Below, one piece after another: positions 14,347-23,900 of a DNA stretch of 32,049 nt. Every line of letters starts with the position of its first letter. Position 1 is the stretch's first letter. The stretch is from an uncultured Eubacteriales bacterium. Its GTDB lineage: Bacteria > Bacillota > Clostridia > Oscillospirales > CAG-272. The position numbers were made by a program, and so were the translations under genes. The notes beneath the pieces are model-generated. The model was not told where the DNA came from. It did not search any database and was given only the letters and a program-made list of their open reading frames with translations. The stretch spans positions 1-32,049 of the forward strand of contig UQXK01000017.1 of assembly GCA_900544985.1 (NCBI GenBank), written 5' to 3'.

Positions 14347-15282
14347 ATGACATTTGCCGAAAAATTTTATTCGCTCCGAAAAGAGGCTGGGCTTTCCCAA
14401 GAGGAATGTGCGGAAAACATCGGTGTTTCACGTCAGGCGATATCGCGCTGGGAGATGGGCACGGCGACGCCAGATATGCAAAACCTGTTGGCTATAAGCA
14501 AGCTTTTTTCCGTGTCGACTGACTATCTTATCCGCGATGATATTGATAACAGAAGCACAGATACCGAAACCTCATCGTCGGATTACCTTATCCGCGATGA
14601 AATCGATGATAAAAAAGCAGACATCCCAAAAATTTCTCCCGAAGAGACAGCGGCGCATGAGAAGAAAAAAACATATTCCGCGGCAAAAAACACCATTATC
14701 AATATCCTTATTAAGTTACCGAGCTTTCTTTTACTATTCCTTGCGGCAAAACAAATATCTTCTTCGCAGGGTATCTTCTTAATATCGATAATCTTTGCCG
14801 TCCTCTTTATGTATGATTTTTTTATCGGCACAATGAATTTCAGACCTGAACACAATAAAATAAATGATACGGCAAGAAAGAATTTTTTATTCGTAAACCG
14901 CATCTCATATATCTGCATTGCTTTTATCACCTTGATTGTGTTTATAGGCGCGCCCGAATCGATCAGAATAAACGCTCTTCTCTATACGTTTTATGTTACG
15001 CTATCCGTATTTTTTTCAAATCAATTCATCTATACACGAAATTATATACAAAATGAAAAAAGCGAAGAGGTTCGTTTGTTTCGCGTAAGAGAGATATCTT
15101 TTTCGATCTGGTTTATTTTATTTCACGCATTGTCATTCATAGCATCTCTTGTACCGAGAATATTCGGTCATTTCTTGCCGATATACGTGTATGCCGTCGT
15201 GATTTTTATATACATCGCCGTGTGCCTTACAGTCACTCTTGTCTGTGTAAAATATGTAAAAGCCCATAAAACGGAAGAATAA
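14347..15282 (+). CDS. XRE-type DNA-binding protein with C-terminal membrane domain
   Basis: Residues 4-60 form a Cro/C1-type helix-turn-helix (LSQEECAENIGVSRQAISRWE, recognition helix RQAISRW) with the following LLAISKLFSVSTDYLI that is typical of this family. A polar linker (65-115) contains a 20-residue duplication, DYLIRDDID then DYLIRDEIDD. Five or six hydrophobic segments follow from about residue 118 to 305, ending in KAHKTEE. AAGGAGA lies 9 bases before the ATG. XRE proteins with membrane tails occur in Firmicutes and are thought to sense envelope or membrane conditions; the signal and targets here are unknown. It is transcribed toward ileS, and I see no clear terminator between them. 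Confidence 0.88.
   Translation: MTFAEKFYSLRKEAGLSQEECAENIGVSRQAISRWEMGTATPDMQNLLAISKLFSVSTDYLIRDDIDNRSTDTETSSSDYLIRDEIDDKKADIPKISPEETAAHEKKKTYSAAKNTIINILIKLPSFLLLFLAAKQISSSQGIFLISIIFAVLFMYDFFIGTMNFRPEHNKINDTARKNFLFVNRISYICIAFITLIVFIGAPESIRINALLYTFYVTLSVFFSNQFIYTRNYIQNEKSEEVRLFRVREISFSIWFILFHALSFIASLVPRIFGHFLPIYVYAVVIFIYIAVCLTVTLVCVKYVKAHKTEE
14521..14610 (+). repeat. 60-base in-frame duplication in the XRE linker
   Basis: The segments 14521-14550 and 14581-14610 are near copies (GACTATCTTATCCGCGATGA against GATTACCTTATCCGCGATGA), offset by exactly 60 bases, so the linker gained 20 residues without loss of frame. The second halves of the two units have diverged. Confidence 0.85.
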
Positions 15283-15337
15283 AGAAAAAATACTTCCCGA
15301 TAATTATTATTTAATGCGCTTAATTTGGCGAAAACTA

Positions 15338-15366
15338 TTGACTTTGACGGATTATACACTTATAAT
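15338..15366 (+). promoter_or_regulatory. Sigma-A promoter of ileS
   Basis: TTGACT (15338-15343), 17 bases, perfect TATAAT (15361-15366). It predicts a start near 15373, giving a leader of about 287 bases that contains the T-box. Confidence 0.9.
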
Positions 15367-15391
15367 AAATTATTATAAAACGAAAATCCCA

Positions 15392-15632
15392 AAGGCTGTG
15401 ACGAAGAGAGTAGTCAGCGAAAAAGCGCATAGCGAGTCGGAGACGGTGAAAGTCCGACGGCTTTTTGCAAAACGAAAATCACTTCCGAGCCGCGCGTGCA
15501 AAAGATAATTTTCAAGTAGTGCGCGACGCTTCGCTCCCGTAAGAGAGCGCGCATATGTTCGTATGCCGAATGGGTGGTTTATCGAGGTTTTTTATCCTCG
15601 TCCTGTTTGCACGGACGGGGATTTTTTATTTT
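15392..15632 (+). promoter_or_regulatory. T-box leader (tRNA-Ile sensing) with terminator
   Basis: The leader has the T-box order. Stem I opens with GGCT (15394-15397, pairing with AGCC at 15488-15491), then the AGAGAGTAGT element, and a distal hairpin GTCGGA...TCCGAC with GGTGAAAG. The proposed specifier is ATC (Ile) at 15478-15480, followed by the usual purine A. A stem III-like hairpin (GTGCGCG with CGCGCAT) precedes the T-box core GAATGGGTGGTTTATCGAGG (15568-15587), whose TGGT can pair with the ACCA end of tRNA-Ile. The terminator is ATCCTCGTCC/GGACGGGGAT (15594-15603 with 15612-15621) plus T6; CGAGG at 15583-15587 can instead pair with CCTCG at 15596-15600 as antiterminator. Uncharged tRNA-Ile should therefore allow ileS transcription. 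Confidence 0.9.
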
Positions 15633-15659
15633 TCTAAAATAATACGGAGGATAAAACAA

Positions 15660-18600
15660 ATGTACGAAAAAGTATCTCCAAATACCAATTTCGTCGAAAG
15701 AGAAAAAAAGACGGAAAAGTTTTGGAAAGAAAACGGGATCTTTGAAAAAAGTATCGATCAAAGAGAAGCGGGCGATAACTATACGTTTTACGACGGACCT
15801 CCCACGGCAAACGGAAAGCCGCATATAGGTCACGTTCTTACCCGCGTAATAAAGGATATGATTCCGCGTTACCGCGCGATGAAAGGCTACCACATATTAA
15901 GAAAAGCCGGCTGGGATACTCACGGTCTTCCCGTAGAGATAGAAGTTGAAAAGAAGCTCGGTCTTGACGGAAAAGAACAGATAGAAAGTTACGGCATGGA
16001 GCCTTTTATAAACCAATGCAAAGAAAGCGTCTGGAAATACAAAGGCATGTGGGAGGATTTCTCCTCGAAAGTCGGATACTGGGTCGATATGGACAATCCG
16101 TATATCACCTACGACAACAACTTCATCGAATCCGAATGGTGGGCGCTAAACCAGATATGGAAAAAGAAGCTGCTCTACAAAGGCTTCAAGACAGTATGGT
16201 ACTGCCCGCGCTGCGGAACACCTCTTTCCGCGCAAGAAGTCGCGCAAGGCTATAAAACAGTAAAAGAAAGATCTGCTATCGCGCGCTTCGTTTATCCGAA
16301 AGAAGAGCATACCGCTTTTCTTGCATGGACGACAACGCCGTGGACCCTTCCCTCCAACGTCGCGCTCTGCGTAAATCCCGGTGAAGAATATATCAAAGTA
16401 AGCGCCGAAGACGGCTGGAAATATTATATTGCAAAAGCTCTTGCCGACAAAGTTCTCGGAGAAAACACCTACACCGTTCTCGAAACGATGAAAGGCAAGG
16501 ATATGGAGGGCATGGAATACGAGCCGCTCTTCAAATTCGTAAATCCCGATAAAAAATGCTTTTATGTCACTTGCGACAATTACGTAACCATGGGAGACGG
16601 TACGGGTATAGTACATCTTGCGCCCGCGTTCGGTGACGACGACTCCCGCGTAGGAAGAAAATATGATCTTCCCTTCGTACAGCTTGTCGACGCGCAGGGC
16701 AACATGACGGAGGGCGAAAAGTGGAAAGGTATGTTTGTAAAGAACGCCGATCCGCTTATACTCTCCGACCTCGATGAGCGCGGACTCCTTTTCGACGCGC
16801 CCAAATTCGAGCACGATTATCCTCACTGCTGGCGTTGCGACACCCCGCTTATACAGTACGCCCGCTCGTCCTGGTTTATAAAAATGACAGAGGTAAAAGA
16901 CGACCTCATAAAGAACAACAACACCGTAAACTGGATACCCGAATCCATAGGCAAAGGCAGATTCGGAGACTGGCTCGAAAACGTACAGGACTGGGGTATT
17001 TCCCGCAACCGTTATTGGGGCACTCCCCTCAACATCTGGGAATGCGAATGCGGAAAACAGATATCCGTAGGCTCTATAAAAGAGCTCAAAGAGCTTTCCG
17101 ACAATTGCCCCGAAAATATAGAGCTGCACCGCCCCTATATAGACGCGGTAACGATAAAATGTCCCGACTGCGGAAAAACAATGCACCGCGTTCCCGAAGT
17201 AATAGACTGCTGGTTTGACTCCGGCTCCATGCCATTCGCACAGTGGCACTATCCTTTTGAAAATCAAGAACTTTTCGAAAAACAGTTCCCCGCAGATTTC
17301 ATCTCGGAGGCTGTCGACCAGACCCGCGGTTGGTTCTACTCTCTCATGGCAATATCGACAATACTCTTCAACAAAGCGCCGTACAAAAACGTAATCGTTC
17401 TCGGTCACGTTCTTGATAAAAACGGACAGAAAATGTCAAAATCAAAAGGAAATGCAGTAGATCCGTTCGAAGCGCTCGAAAAGCACGGCGCCGACGCTAT
17501 ACGCTGGTATTTCTACTCCAACAGCGCTCCGTGGCTTCCCAGCCGTTTCCATGACGACGCCGTTGCGGAAGGTCAGAGAAAGTTTATGTCCACACTCTGG
17601 AACACATACGCTTTCTTCGTTCTCTATGCGAATATCGACGAATTTGACGCGACAAAGTATAATCTCGAATACGACAAGCTCCCCGTAATGGACAAATGGA
17701 TTCTTTCAAAGCTCAATACTCTTGTAAAAACAGTTGACAAGAATCTCGAAAATTACAAAATCACGGAGACAACGCGCATACTCCAAGATTTCATAGACGA
17801 TCTTTCAAACTGGTACGTCCGCCGCTCGCGCGAGCGTTTCTGGGTTCCCGGTATGCCGCAGGACAAGATAAACGCCTATATGACGCTTTTCACTTCCCTT
17901 GTCACATTCTGCAAAGTCTGCGCTCCGATGATTCCGTTTATGACAGACGATATATACAGAAACCTCGTCTGCACGAACGATAAAACAGCGCCGGCAAGCA
18001 TACACCTCTGCGATTTCCCGACGGCTGACGAAAAACTTATCGACAAAGAGCTTGAAGAAAGAATGGACGAGGTACTCAAAATAGTATTCCTCGGACGCGC
18101 TTGCCGAAACGGCGCAGCAATAAAGAACCGCCAGCCGCTTGCAAAGCTCTATGTCGGCGCTGATTTCACTCTTCCCGAATTTTTCACGGAAATAGTGGAA
18201 GACGAACTCAATATAAAGACAATAGAATTTACAAAAGACCTTTCCGCGTTCACCTCGTACTCCTTTAAACCGCAGCTCCGCACGGTAGGTCCCAAATACG
18301 GAAAACATCTTTCCGCGATAAGAACGTATCTTTCCGGCGTCGACGGCAATGCCGCTATGGCAGAGCTCAACGAAAAAGGCGCGATAATATTCGAAGACGC
18401 AGGCGAAACGATATCTCTTGCAAAAGAGGATCTTCTTATCGAATCCGCCAAGACTCCCGGCTATGAATCCGCGGCAGACTACGGCATAACCGTTGTAATA
18501 GACACCAACCTCACGGAAGAGCTTATAGAAGAGGGATTTGTACGAGAAATAGTTTCAAAAATCCAAACGATGAGAAAAGATTCCGGCTTTGAAGTTATGG

Positions 18601-18779
18601 ATCACATAAATATCTATGTTTCCGACAACGACAGAGTAGCGGCTATCGCGGAAAAGAATAAAGATTCCATAAAACGCGAAACACTCGGCATCGAACTTGT
18701 CATCGGCAAAACTCCCGAAAATACAAAAGAATGGGACATAAACGGCGAAAAAGTAATGCTCGCCGTAGAAAAAGTTTAA
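15660..18779 (+). CDS. ileS: Isoleucyl-tRNA synthetase, IleS2-type
   Basis: This class Ia synthetase charges tRNA-Ile. The product has 1039 residues from the ATG at 15660, which has GGAGG 9 bases upstream; an in-frame ATG at 15555 lies inside the T-box and is not used. The HIGH motif is in GKPHIGHVLTR (near residue 52) and KMSKS in QKMSKSKGN (near residue 595). GWDTHGLPVEIEVEKKLG, CWRCDTPLIQYARSSWF and the LSNWYVRRSRERFW anticodon-domain motif place it in the eukaryote-like IleS2 clade, which lacks the C-terminal zinc domain of IleS1. IleS2 enzymes are known for low natural sensitivity to mupirocin; I infer nothing further for this one. Confidence 0.97.
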   Translation: MYEKVSPNTNFVEREKKTEKFWKENGIFEKSIDQREAGDNYTFYDGPPTANGKPHIGHVLTRVIKDMIPRYRAMKGYHILRKAGWDTHGLPVEIEVEKKLGLDGKEQIESYGMEPFINQCKESVWKYKGMWEDFSSKVGYWVDMDNPYITYDNNFIESEWWALNQIWKKKLLYKGFKTVWYCPRCGTPLSAQEVAQGYKTVKERSAIARFVYPKEEHTAFLAWTTTPWTLPSNVALCVNPGEEYIKVSAEDGWKYYIAKALADKVLGENTYTVLETMKGKDMEGMEYEPLFKFVNPDKKCFYVTCDNYVTMGDGTGIVHLAPAFGDDDSRVGRKYDLPFVQLVDAQGNMTEGEKWKGMFVKNADPLILSDLDERGLLFDAPKFEHDYPHCWRCDTPLIQYARSSWFIKMTEVKDDLIKNNNTVNWIPESIGKGRFGDWLENVQDWGISRNRYWGTPLNIWECECGKQISVGSIKELKELSDNCPENIELHRPYIDAVTIKCPDCGKTMHRVPEVIDCWFDSGSMPFAQWHYPFENQELFEKQFPADFISEAVDQTRGWFYSLMAISTILFNKAPYKNVIVLGHVLDKNGQKMSKSKGNAVDPFEALEKHGADAIRWYFYSNSAPWLPSRFHDDAVAEGQRKFMSTLWNTYAFFVLYANIDEFDATKYNLEYDKLPVMDKWILSKLNTLVKTVDKNLENYKITETTRILQDFIDDLSNWYVRRSRERFWVPGMPQDKINAYMTLFTSLVTFCKVCAPMIPFMTDDIYRNLVCTNDKTAPASIHLCDFPTADEKLIDKELEERMDEVLKIVFLGRACRNGAAIKNRQPLAKLYVGADFTLPEFFTEIVEDELNIKTIEFTKDLSAFTSYSFKPQLRTVGPKYGKHLSAIRTYLSGVDGNAAMAELNEKGAIIFEDAGETISLAKEDLLIESAKTPGYESAADYGITVVIDTNLTEELIEEGFVREIVSKIQTMRKDSGFEVMDHINIYVSDNDRVAAIAEKNKDSIKRETLGIELVIGKTPENTKEWDINGEKVMLAVEKV

Positions 18780-18786
18780 TAAAACA

Positions 18787-18823
18787 AAAAAAGAACAAGT
18801 CGCAGAACGGCTTGTTCTTTTTT
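18787..18823. terminator. Bidirectional terminator after ileS
   Basis: A perfect stem GAACAAG/CTTGTTC, extended by A6:T6, surrounds an 11-base loop. T6 follows in the + direction and a matching T-tract exists on the other strand, so it serves ileS and the convergent lipoprotein gene. Confidence 0.92.
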
Positions 18824-18830
18824 ACTGCGC

Positions 18831-20048
18831 TTATTTTTTATCGAAATATTCTTTTATAGCCGTTGCCTTCTTAAAATCGGCTTCGCACAATACAATAAAT
18901 TCCGAATAGTTATTTCCCGCAAAATGCTCTATTACGTCCTCATCATATAAATAACCGTCTTCTTCATTATCCGATAAAAGTATTTTCAAAAATTCATCTT
19001 TGTTTTCGGACGTGCGGTAATTTATATTTATATAAGGAGCGTTTGCATCGGGAGAAGATATTTTGCTGCCGCCTAACGCGCTGAGCGTTAATATTATCGC
19101 GGGAGCAAGCATGGACGGATAAGTTCCCACATTATACGAATATCCCGCGTCAAAAAGATTCTCTGTATCAGATACGACAGCTTCAAATCCGCCGACATTA
19201 AAAAAATCAATACCCTCAGATGATTTTTTTATTTTTTCCGCCTTTTTTGTAAGCTCTTTTCCCGAACACACCGAGAGTATGAAAATTCCTCCGTCATTCA
19301 TTCCCTTTATAAGCTTATTATCGATTTCGTCTGTGTCGGAAGAATCGAAGTATTCCGCGATTTTATACTTTTCGCTTTTGAATTTGGAAATATCGAAGCC
19401 CATAGAAATTTTCTCTGCTATATCTGCCCTTTTGGAGACACCGTCGTAGCTTGTCGTCTGATCTTCGCAAAGATAAGATATCATTCCCGAAAGACGGCAA
19501 AGATGTACAAAATTTCCTCTCGATATGTCTCCGCCGTAAATCGTAAACGATTCCGCGTTTTTAATGTCCGAAAAATACTTTGCCATATTGTATCCCGCTT
19601 CATATTCGGTGTCATCGTCAGGAGAAACAGAACCGAGATAATAATCGAAATTTTTTATTTTCTCATATTCGTCCTTTTGAGGATGTGCACCAAACAGTAC
19701 GGTATACATTTTTTTGTTTTCAGAGGATTTCACCGCATCGACTATATTATTATATGACAAGAGAAATATAGCGTCATATCCTTTTTCCGCATATGTGTTT
19801 ATCGCCTCAACCTCGTCTTCTCCGCTTTTCACCGTCATGAAATCGAATTTCAAATCGAGTTCATTTCCCATTTTCAAAAGATATTTCTCCCAAGACAGCG
19901 CCTTATCGGATACACCGTCGTTTCTCACAACGCCGATATTGACCGTGCCTATCGATCTTTTGCCGCACCCGCAAAGAAAACACATATTAAAAACGATAAA
20001 TATAAATGCAACCGCAGACGATATAATTCTTTTTAAAATTTTTCTCAT
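18831..20048 (-). CDS. Lipoprotein with periplasmic-binding-protein fold (orphan)
   Basis: The 405-residue product has a signal peptide with lipobox FLCGC (lipidated Cys at about residue 28). From residue 35 it follows the type 1 periplasmic-binding plan: a first strand TVNIGVVRND, a helix with KYLLKMGNEL, the AINTYAEKGYDAIFLLSYN strand-helix, then a gap and YLGSVSPDDDTEYEAGYNMAKYF, the usual start of the second lobe. The family includes sugar- and nucleoside-binding proteins such as BMP-type lipoproteins. No permease or ATPase gene lies nearby, so the ligand and partner are unknown. GGAGA lies 6 bases before the ATG. Confidence 0.82.
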   Translation of the reverse strand: MRKILKRIISSAVAFIFIVFNMCFLCGCGKRSIGTVNIGVVRNDGVSDKALSWEKYLLKMGNELDLKFDFMTVKSGEDEVEAINTYAEKGYDAIFLLSYNNIVDAVKSSENKKMYTVLFGAHPQKDEYEKIKNFDYYLGSVSPDDDTEYEAGYNMAKYFSDIKNAESFTIYGGDISRGNFVHLCRLSGMISYLCEDQTTSYDGVSKRADIAEKISMGFDISKFKSEKYKIAEYFDSSDTDEIDNKLIKGMNDGGIFILSVCSGKELTKKAEKIKKSSEGIDFFNVGGFEAVVSDTENLFDAGYSYNVGTYPSMLAPAIILTLSALGGSKISSPDANAPYININYRTSENKDEFLKILLSDNEEDGYLYDEDVIEHFAGNNYSEFIVLCEADFKKATAIKEYFDKK

Positions 20049-20115
20049 TTTCGTTCTCCGTTTTATTTATGATACGCAAGAAAAAACTGTTCTTTACCGG
20101 AAATCCGGGCTTTCC

Positions 20116-20144
20116 TTGCTTTTTTATTATGATTTTGATATACT
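20116..20144 (+). promoter_or_regulatory. Promoter of the CatA-like gene
   Basis: TTGCTT (20116-20121), 17 bases, TATACT (20139-20144) with an extended TGA in front. The predicted leader is about 40 bases and has no room for the translational attenuator of inducible cat genes. A GGAAA/TTTCC inverted repeat (20099-20115) abuts the -35 box. Confidence 0.6.
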
Positions 20145-20193
20145 GAAATTGTGATACACAGTAATTTTGCAGTGAATAGAAAGGAGTCTTAAA

Positions 20194-20832
20194 GTGAACT
20201 ATTCGATAATTGATTTGAACACATGGGAAAGAGGTAGTTTGCTCAAATTCTATATCGACAATATGCGCATTGTTATGAGTTTGACTGCCGATATTGATGT
20301 GGCTCCTCTGCTTGCATATGCGAGAAAAAATAACCTGAAATTCTATTCTGCTATGATTTGGGTAGTTTCAAGGGTGATCAATTCACACGATGAGTTCAAA
20401 TATGGTTGGAGCAACGAGGGGGATTTAATACGATGGGACTATATTTCGCCGTCCTATACCGTATTCAACCAAGAAGATGAGAGTTTTACTAAATTTGTAA
20501 CAGAATATACGGACAACCTACTTGATTTTTGTAAAAGAACCGTAGACAATCAAAGAAAGAACAAATGCGAGCGTGCAATCATAAAGGATCAGCCGCAAAA
20601 TTTTTTTGATGTGTCTTGCTTGCCGTGGATAAGATATAAACATTTTGATGTCCATGTATTTGATGATGGCAAGTTTTTAGCCCCCGTTGTAACATGGGGA
20701 AAATATGAAGCTGAAAACAACAAGGTACTTATGCCGCTTACAATGAATATACATCACGCCGTAGCAGACGGATTTCACTTGTCAAGATTTTTTTATGAAG
20801 TGCAAGCGCTGATAGATTCATTGATACTGTAA
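20194..20832 (+). CDS. Chloramphenicol acetyltransferase-like protein (type A fold)
   Basis: The 212-residue product matches the CatA family in length and plan. The catalytic motif is intact: H188 and D192 in HHAVADGFHLSRFF, and the FFDVSCLPWIRY stretch seen in the family is at about residue 140. CatA enzymes acetylate chloramphenicol using acetyl-CoA, but many chromosomal homologues have other or unknown substrates, and some substrate-pocket positions near the N-terminus differ from classical Cat. The start is GTG (20194), chosen because AAAGGAG lies 7 bases before it. Codon use looks different from neighbouring housekeeping genes (more TTG and GAT), which may reflect transfer; this is a visual impression. 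Confidence 0.85.
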   Translation: MNYSIIDLNTWERGSLLKFYIDNMRIVMSLTADIDVAPLLAYARKNNLKFYSAMIWVVSRVINSHDEFKYGWSNEGDLIRWDYISPSYTVFNQEDESFTKFVTEYTDNLLDFCKRTVDNQRKNKCERAIIKDQPQNFFDVSCLPWIRYKHFDVHVFDDGKFLAPVVTWGKYEAENNKVLMPLTMNIHHAVADGFHLSRFFYEVQALIDSLIL

Positions 20833-20873
20833 AATTCAATTTATAGTTCCGAATATGGAAAAGAAAAAAGCAC

Positions 20874-20908
20874 AGCCCGCTATTTTCATTTACAAAGAAT
20901 AGCGGGCT
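20874..20908. terminator. Bidirectional terminator between cat-like gene and glucan synthase
   Basis: An 11-bp perfect stem (AGCCCGCTATT/AATAGCGGGCT) with a 13-base loop. On the minus strand it is followed by GTGCTTTTTTC, a good U-tract for the glucan synthase gene; on the + side the tail is weaker (ATTGTTTGTT). Confidence 0.85.
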
Positions 20909-20976
20909 ATTGTTTGTTCACCGTAAAAGTCTATAACATAGCCATTACAATGCCGCTTTTTTCATGATAGATTCGG

Positions 20977-23900
20977 TCAATCACCATCTTTTTTCATACA
21001 GAAATCCGCATAATGCTCTTTTCCGTCAAACGGGAAAAGAAAGTTTCCCATTTCTTTTGCGCTGTTTTCGACTATCCTGTCGTCAAGAACGATTCCCGGG
21101 GTATTTGAAAAAGTGAAACGCACGGTGTAAAAAGTCCCCTTTACATTCACTTTGAGAATAGCTCCGTCAAAATCATCTGTAAGATTCGGACGAAGATAAA
21201 ATCCCTTTTCCGCAGAAGTATAGCCGAAAAATGTTTCTATGACGGCTATTCTGTACCACGCCGCGGCTCCCGTATAAAAGCTCCAACCGCCGCGCCCCAT
21301 AAAAGACGGATTGGAATAAACATCGCCCGCCATGGCATACGGCTCTATGAGGTATCTCTTTAAAAATCCGTCGTCAAGACTTCCGACAGCAGGATTTATC
21401 GCCATCAAAACTTCCTTGCCCTCTTCTTTTTTTCCGCACAGAAGAAGCGCCATAGCCGCCCAGACAGCGGCATGAGTATATTGACCGCCGTTTTCCCTTA
21501 TACCAGGAACATATCCCTTTATATAGCCGGGATATTCCTCTCCGGAATCAAAGGCGGGAGAAAGCAGTTTGAATATTCTATTCTCTTTATCGTAAAGTTT
21601 ATTATATGCCGAAAAGAGAGCTTTTTTTGTATTATCGCTTATCTTTCCGAAAACTTCTTTTTCCGCAAAGGCGGCGAAGCTCTGCGATATTGAATCTATC
21701 TCGCATTCCGCATTGCCTTTTTTGCCGAGAGGTGAGCCATCGTCGTAATATCCGCGAAGATACCATTCGTCGCAAAAAGTTTCCGAAACACTTTCAATAA
21801 GCTCTTTTGATAAATTTTTAAAATATTCAGATTTTTCCGCGTCATCTTTTAAACCGCATATATATGATAGTCCCGAAAATACGACAGAGGCAAATTCCGT
21901 AAGCCACACGCTTTCGCCGTTGCCCTTTATGCCGACAAAATTCATTCCGTCGTTCCAGTCTCCGCCTAAAAATTTCATAAGCCCGTGTTCGCCTCTTCCG
22001 CGCGACACAGAAAGTTCCGCCGCCCTGATTATATGCTCGTATATATCTCCCTCTCCGACGTAATTCAGTGTTTCGTACCGCTCCTTCTCGTGGATATCAA
22101 GCACGCACGACGAAAGATACGGCGCTTTTATATCGAGGATTTCCGCGTCTCCCGTCTTCTTTACATATTCATAAACGGCAAAAGGAAGCCACAGAAGGTC
22201 ATCGGAATACCGCGTTCGAAGCCCGCTCTGCTTCCCCTCGTATTCGTGCCACCAGTGCGCGACGTCGCCCTCTTTATACTGATGCGAGGCGCACCTTACT
22301 ATCTGATCTTTGCAGACGGACGGAAACGTATCTATAAGAGAAAGCGTGTCTTGAAGCTGATCCCTGAAACCGTATGCTCCTCCGACCTGATAAAATCCCG
22401 AACGCGCCAGGATCCTTGAATACATCGTCTGGTATGGGAAAAGATAGTTCACCGAAAGATCGAACACGGCATTTCCCGTTTCTATGTCTATCTTTCCGAA
22501 AACGGGAGAAAGGGCGCGCCCTCTTTCTTTGTATGAAGTGCAAAAAGCCGTAAACTCATCTCTTGTAAGCTCCTCGTTTACAGCGCCGAGGAAAAACAAA
22601 ACTTCGCTGTTTTCTTTATCGGCGTATGAATAGACGCAAAGAACATCATCGACACCGGAAAAGATATGCCCGTCGGAAAGATATGCGGAAAAATCCGCAT
22701 ACGTCCCCGTATCTTTTCCGCGGCACAAAATTCCAAGCGAGGTTCGGTTTTCAAAAACCGAAGAAGCGAATACCGCATTTTTTTCACGCATATAGGTGTA
22801 TGCGCTTTTTTTATCCGGTTTTTCCGCAAGGCAGGGTTCGGCTATAAAAAACACTTTTACACGGCGCTTTTTTCCCTCGTCAAAGTGAAATTTCAAGGAC
22901 ATTATCTTTATCGGCAACTCTTTATCGACATCTACCAAGAGAGTAAAACCGATTCCCGAAGCCTTTCCCTTGTATTCCGCCCTGCCGTATGAAAAGTCCA
23001 CTGATTCAGAGCACGCCGCAAGATCAAAATCGAAATATTCTCCGCTTTCGAATTCGTCATATACGCGAAGTATAATCCGCTCTCCTCTGTCCTCTTTTTT
23101 GTTATCGGAAGAATGAGGAGTAAGTTTTCCAAGCGCGGAGTTTTCGTAATAAGAAAAACCGAGAGAATTTTCGCTCACGACAGAGCCGAATTTTTCAGAT
23201 GCGATTATATACGAATAAGGAATATTTCCGTGCGGCTTTTCCACAAAAAATCCGCCATCGGTAAAATATCCGCTCTCGTTTTTGGCAACGGGATTTTCGG
23301 GAATGGAAAATTCAAACTTCGAAACGAGCGTCTGCGCCTTTTTCAGTAGAGAATTTTCGCCTTTTTCGGAAAGAGAAAAGAAATTTCTGTTCTTTCCGCA
23401 CGATTCATAAAGAGGTATTGAAAGGTCTATATAAACGTCGCAAAGCAGCTCGAAGAAAGGAATTTCTTCTTTTAATACGCTTTCCTCCGATATCACGAAA
23501 ATGCCGTTGTCGCGCCCTATAAAACTGTTTACGCCGAGAGAATACAAAAGCTCATAAACCTTGTTTTTATTCGTAGTCCTGTAAAAATCGTTTTCGGGAT
23601 AAAGCAGGATAAGATCAAACCGCTCTCCGCGTATGCACATATACTTGAAGACGCCCACGAGAATCGCAAGATTTGAAAATTCCGCTTCATTGCCGCTTAC
23701 AATTCTCACAAATACGGAATTGTTGTTTCCCGATATTCCGTGCTTCCAGAAAAAATCTCTTGTGACTTTGTGATAAAAAGCCGCGCCGCTCCTTGAAAGG
23801 TCAAAACAAAAAGAAGAAAGCAAATGATTTTCAATAAAAGAAACTTCCTTTGTTATCCCCGCCGCGCCGTATTGCAGGCGCGTTATATCCGAAAAATTCT

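Noticed and set aside
15555..15659. N-terminal extension of IleS from an in-frame ATG at 15555
   Set aside because: It lies inside the T-box core and terminator; the ATG at 15660 has GGAGG and the conserved IleS start.
16146..17408. 420-residue open frame antisense to ileS
   Set aside because: It is a shadow of a well-conserved gene, lacks a ribosome site, and has no recognisable family.
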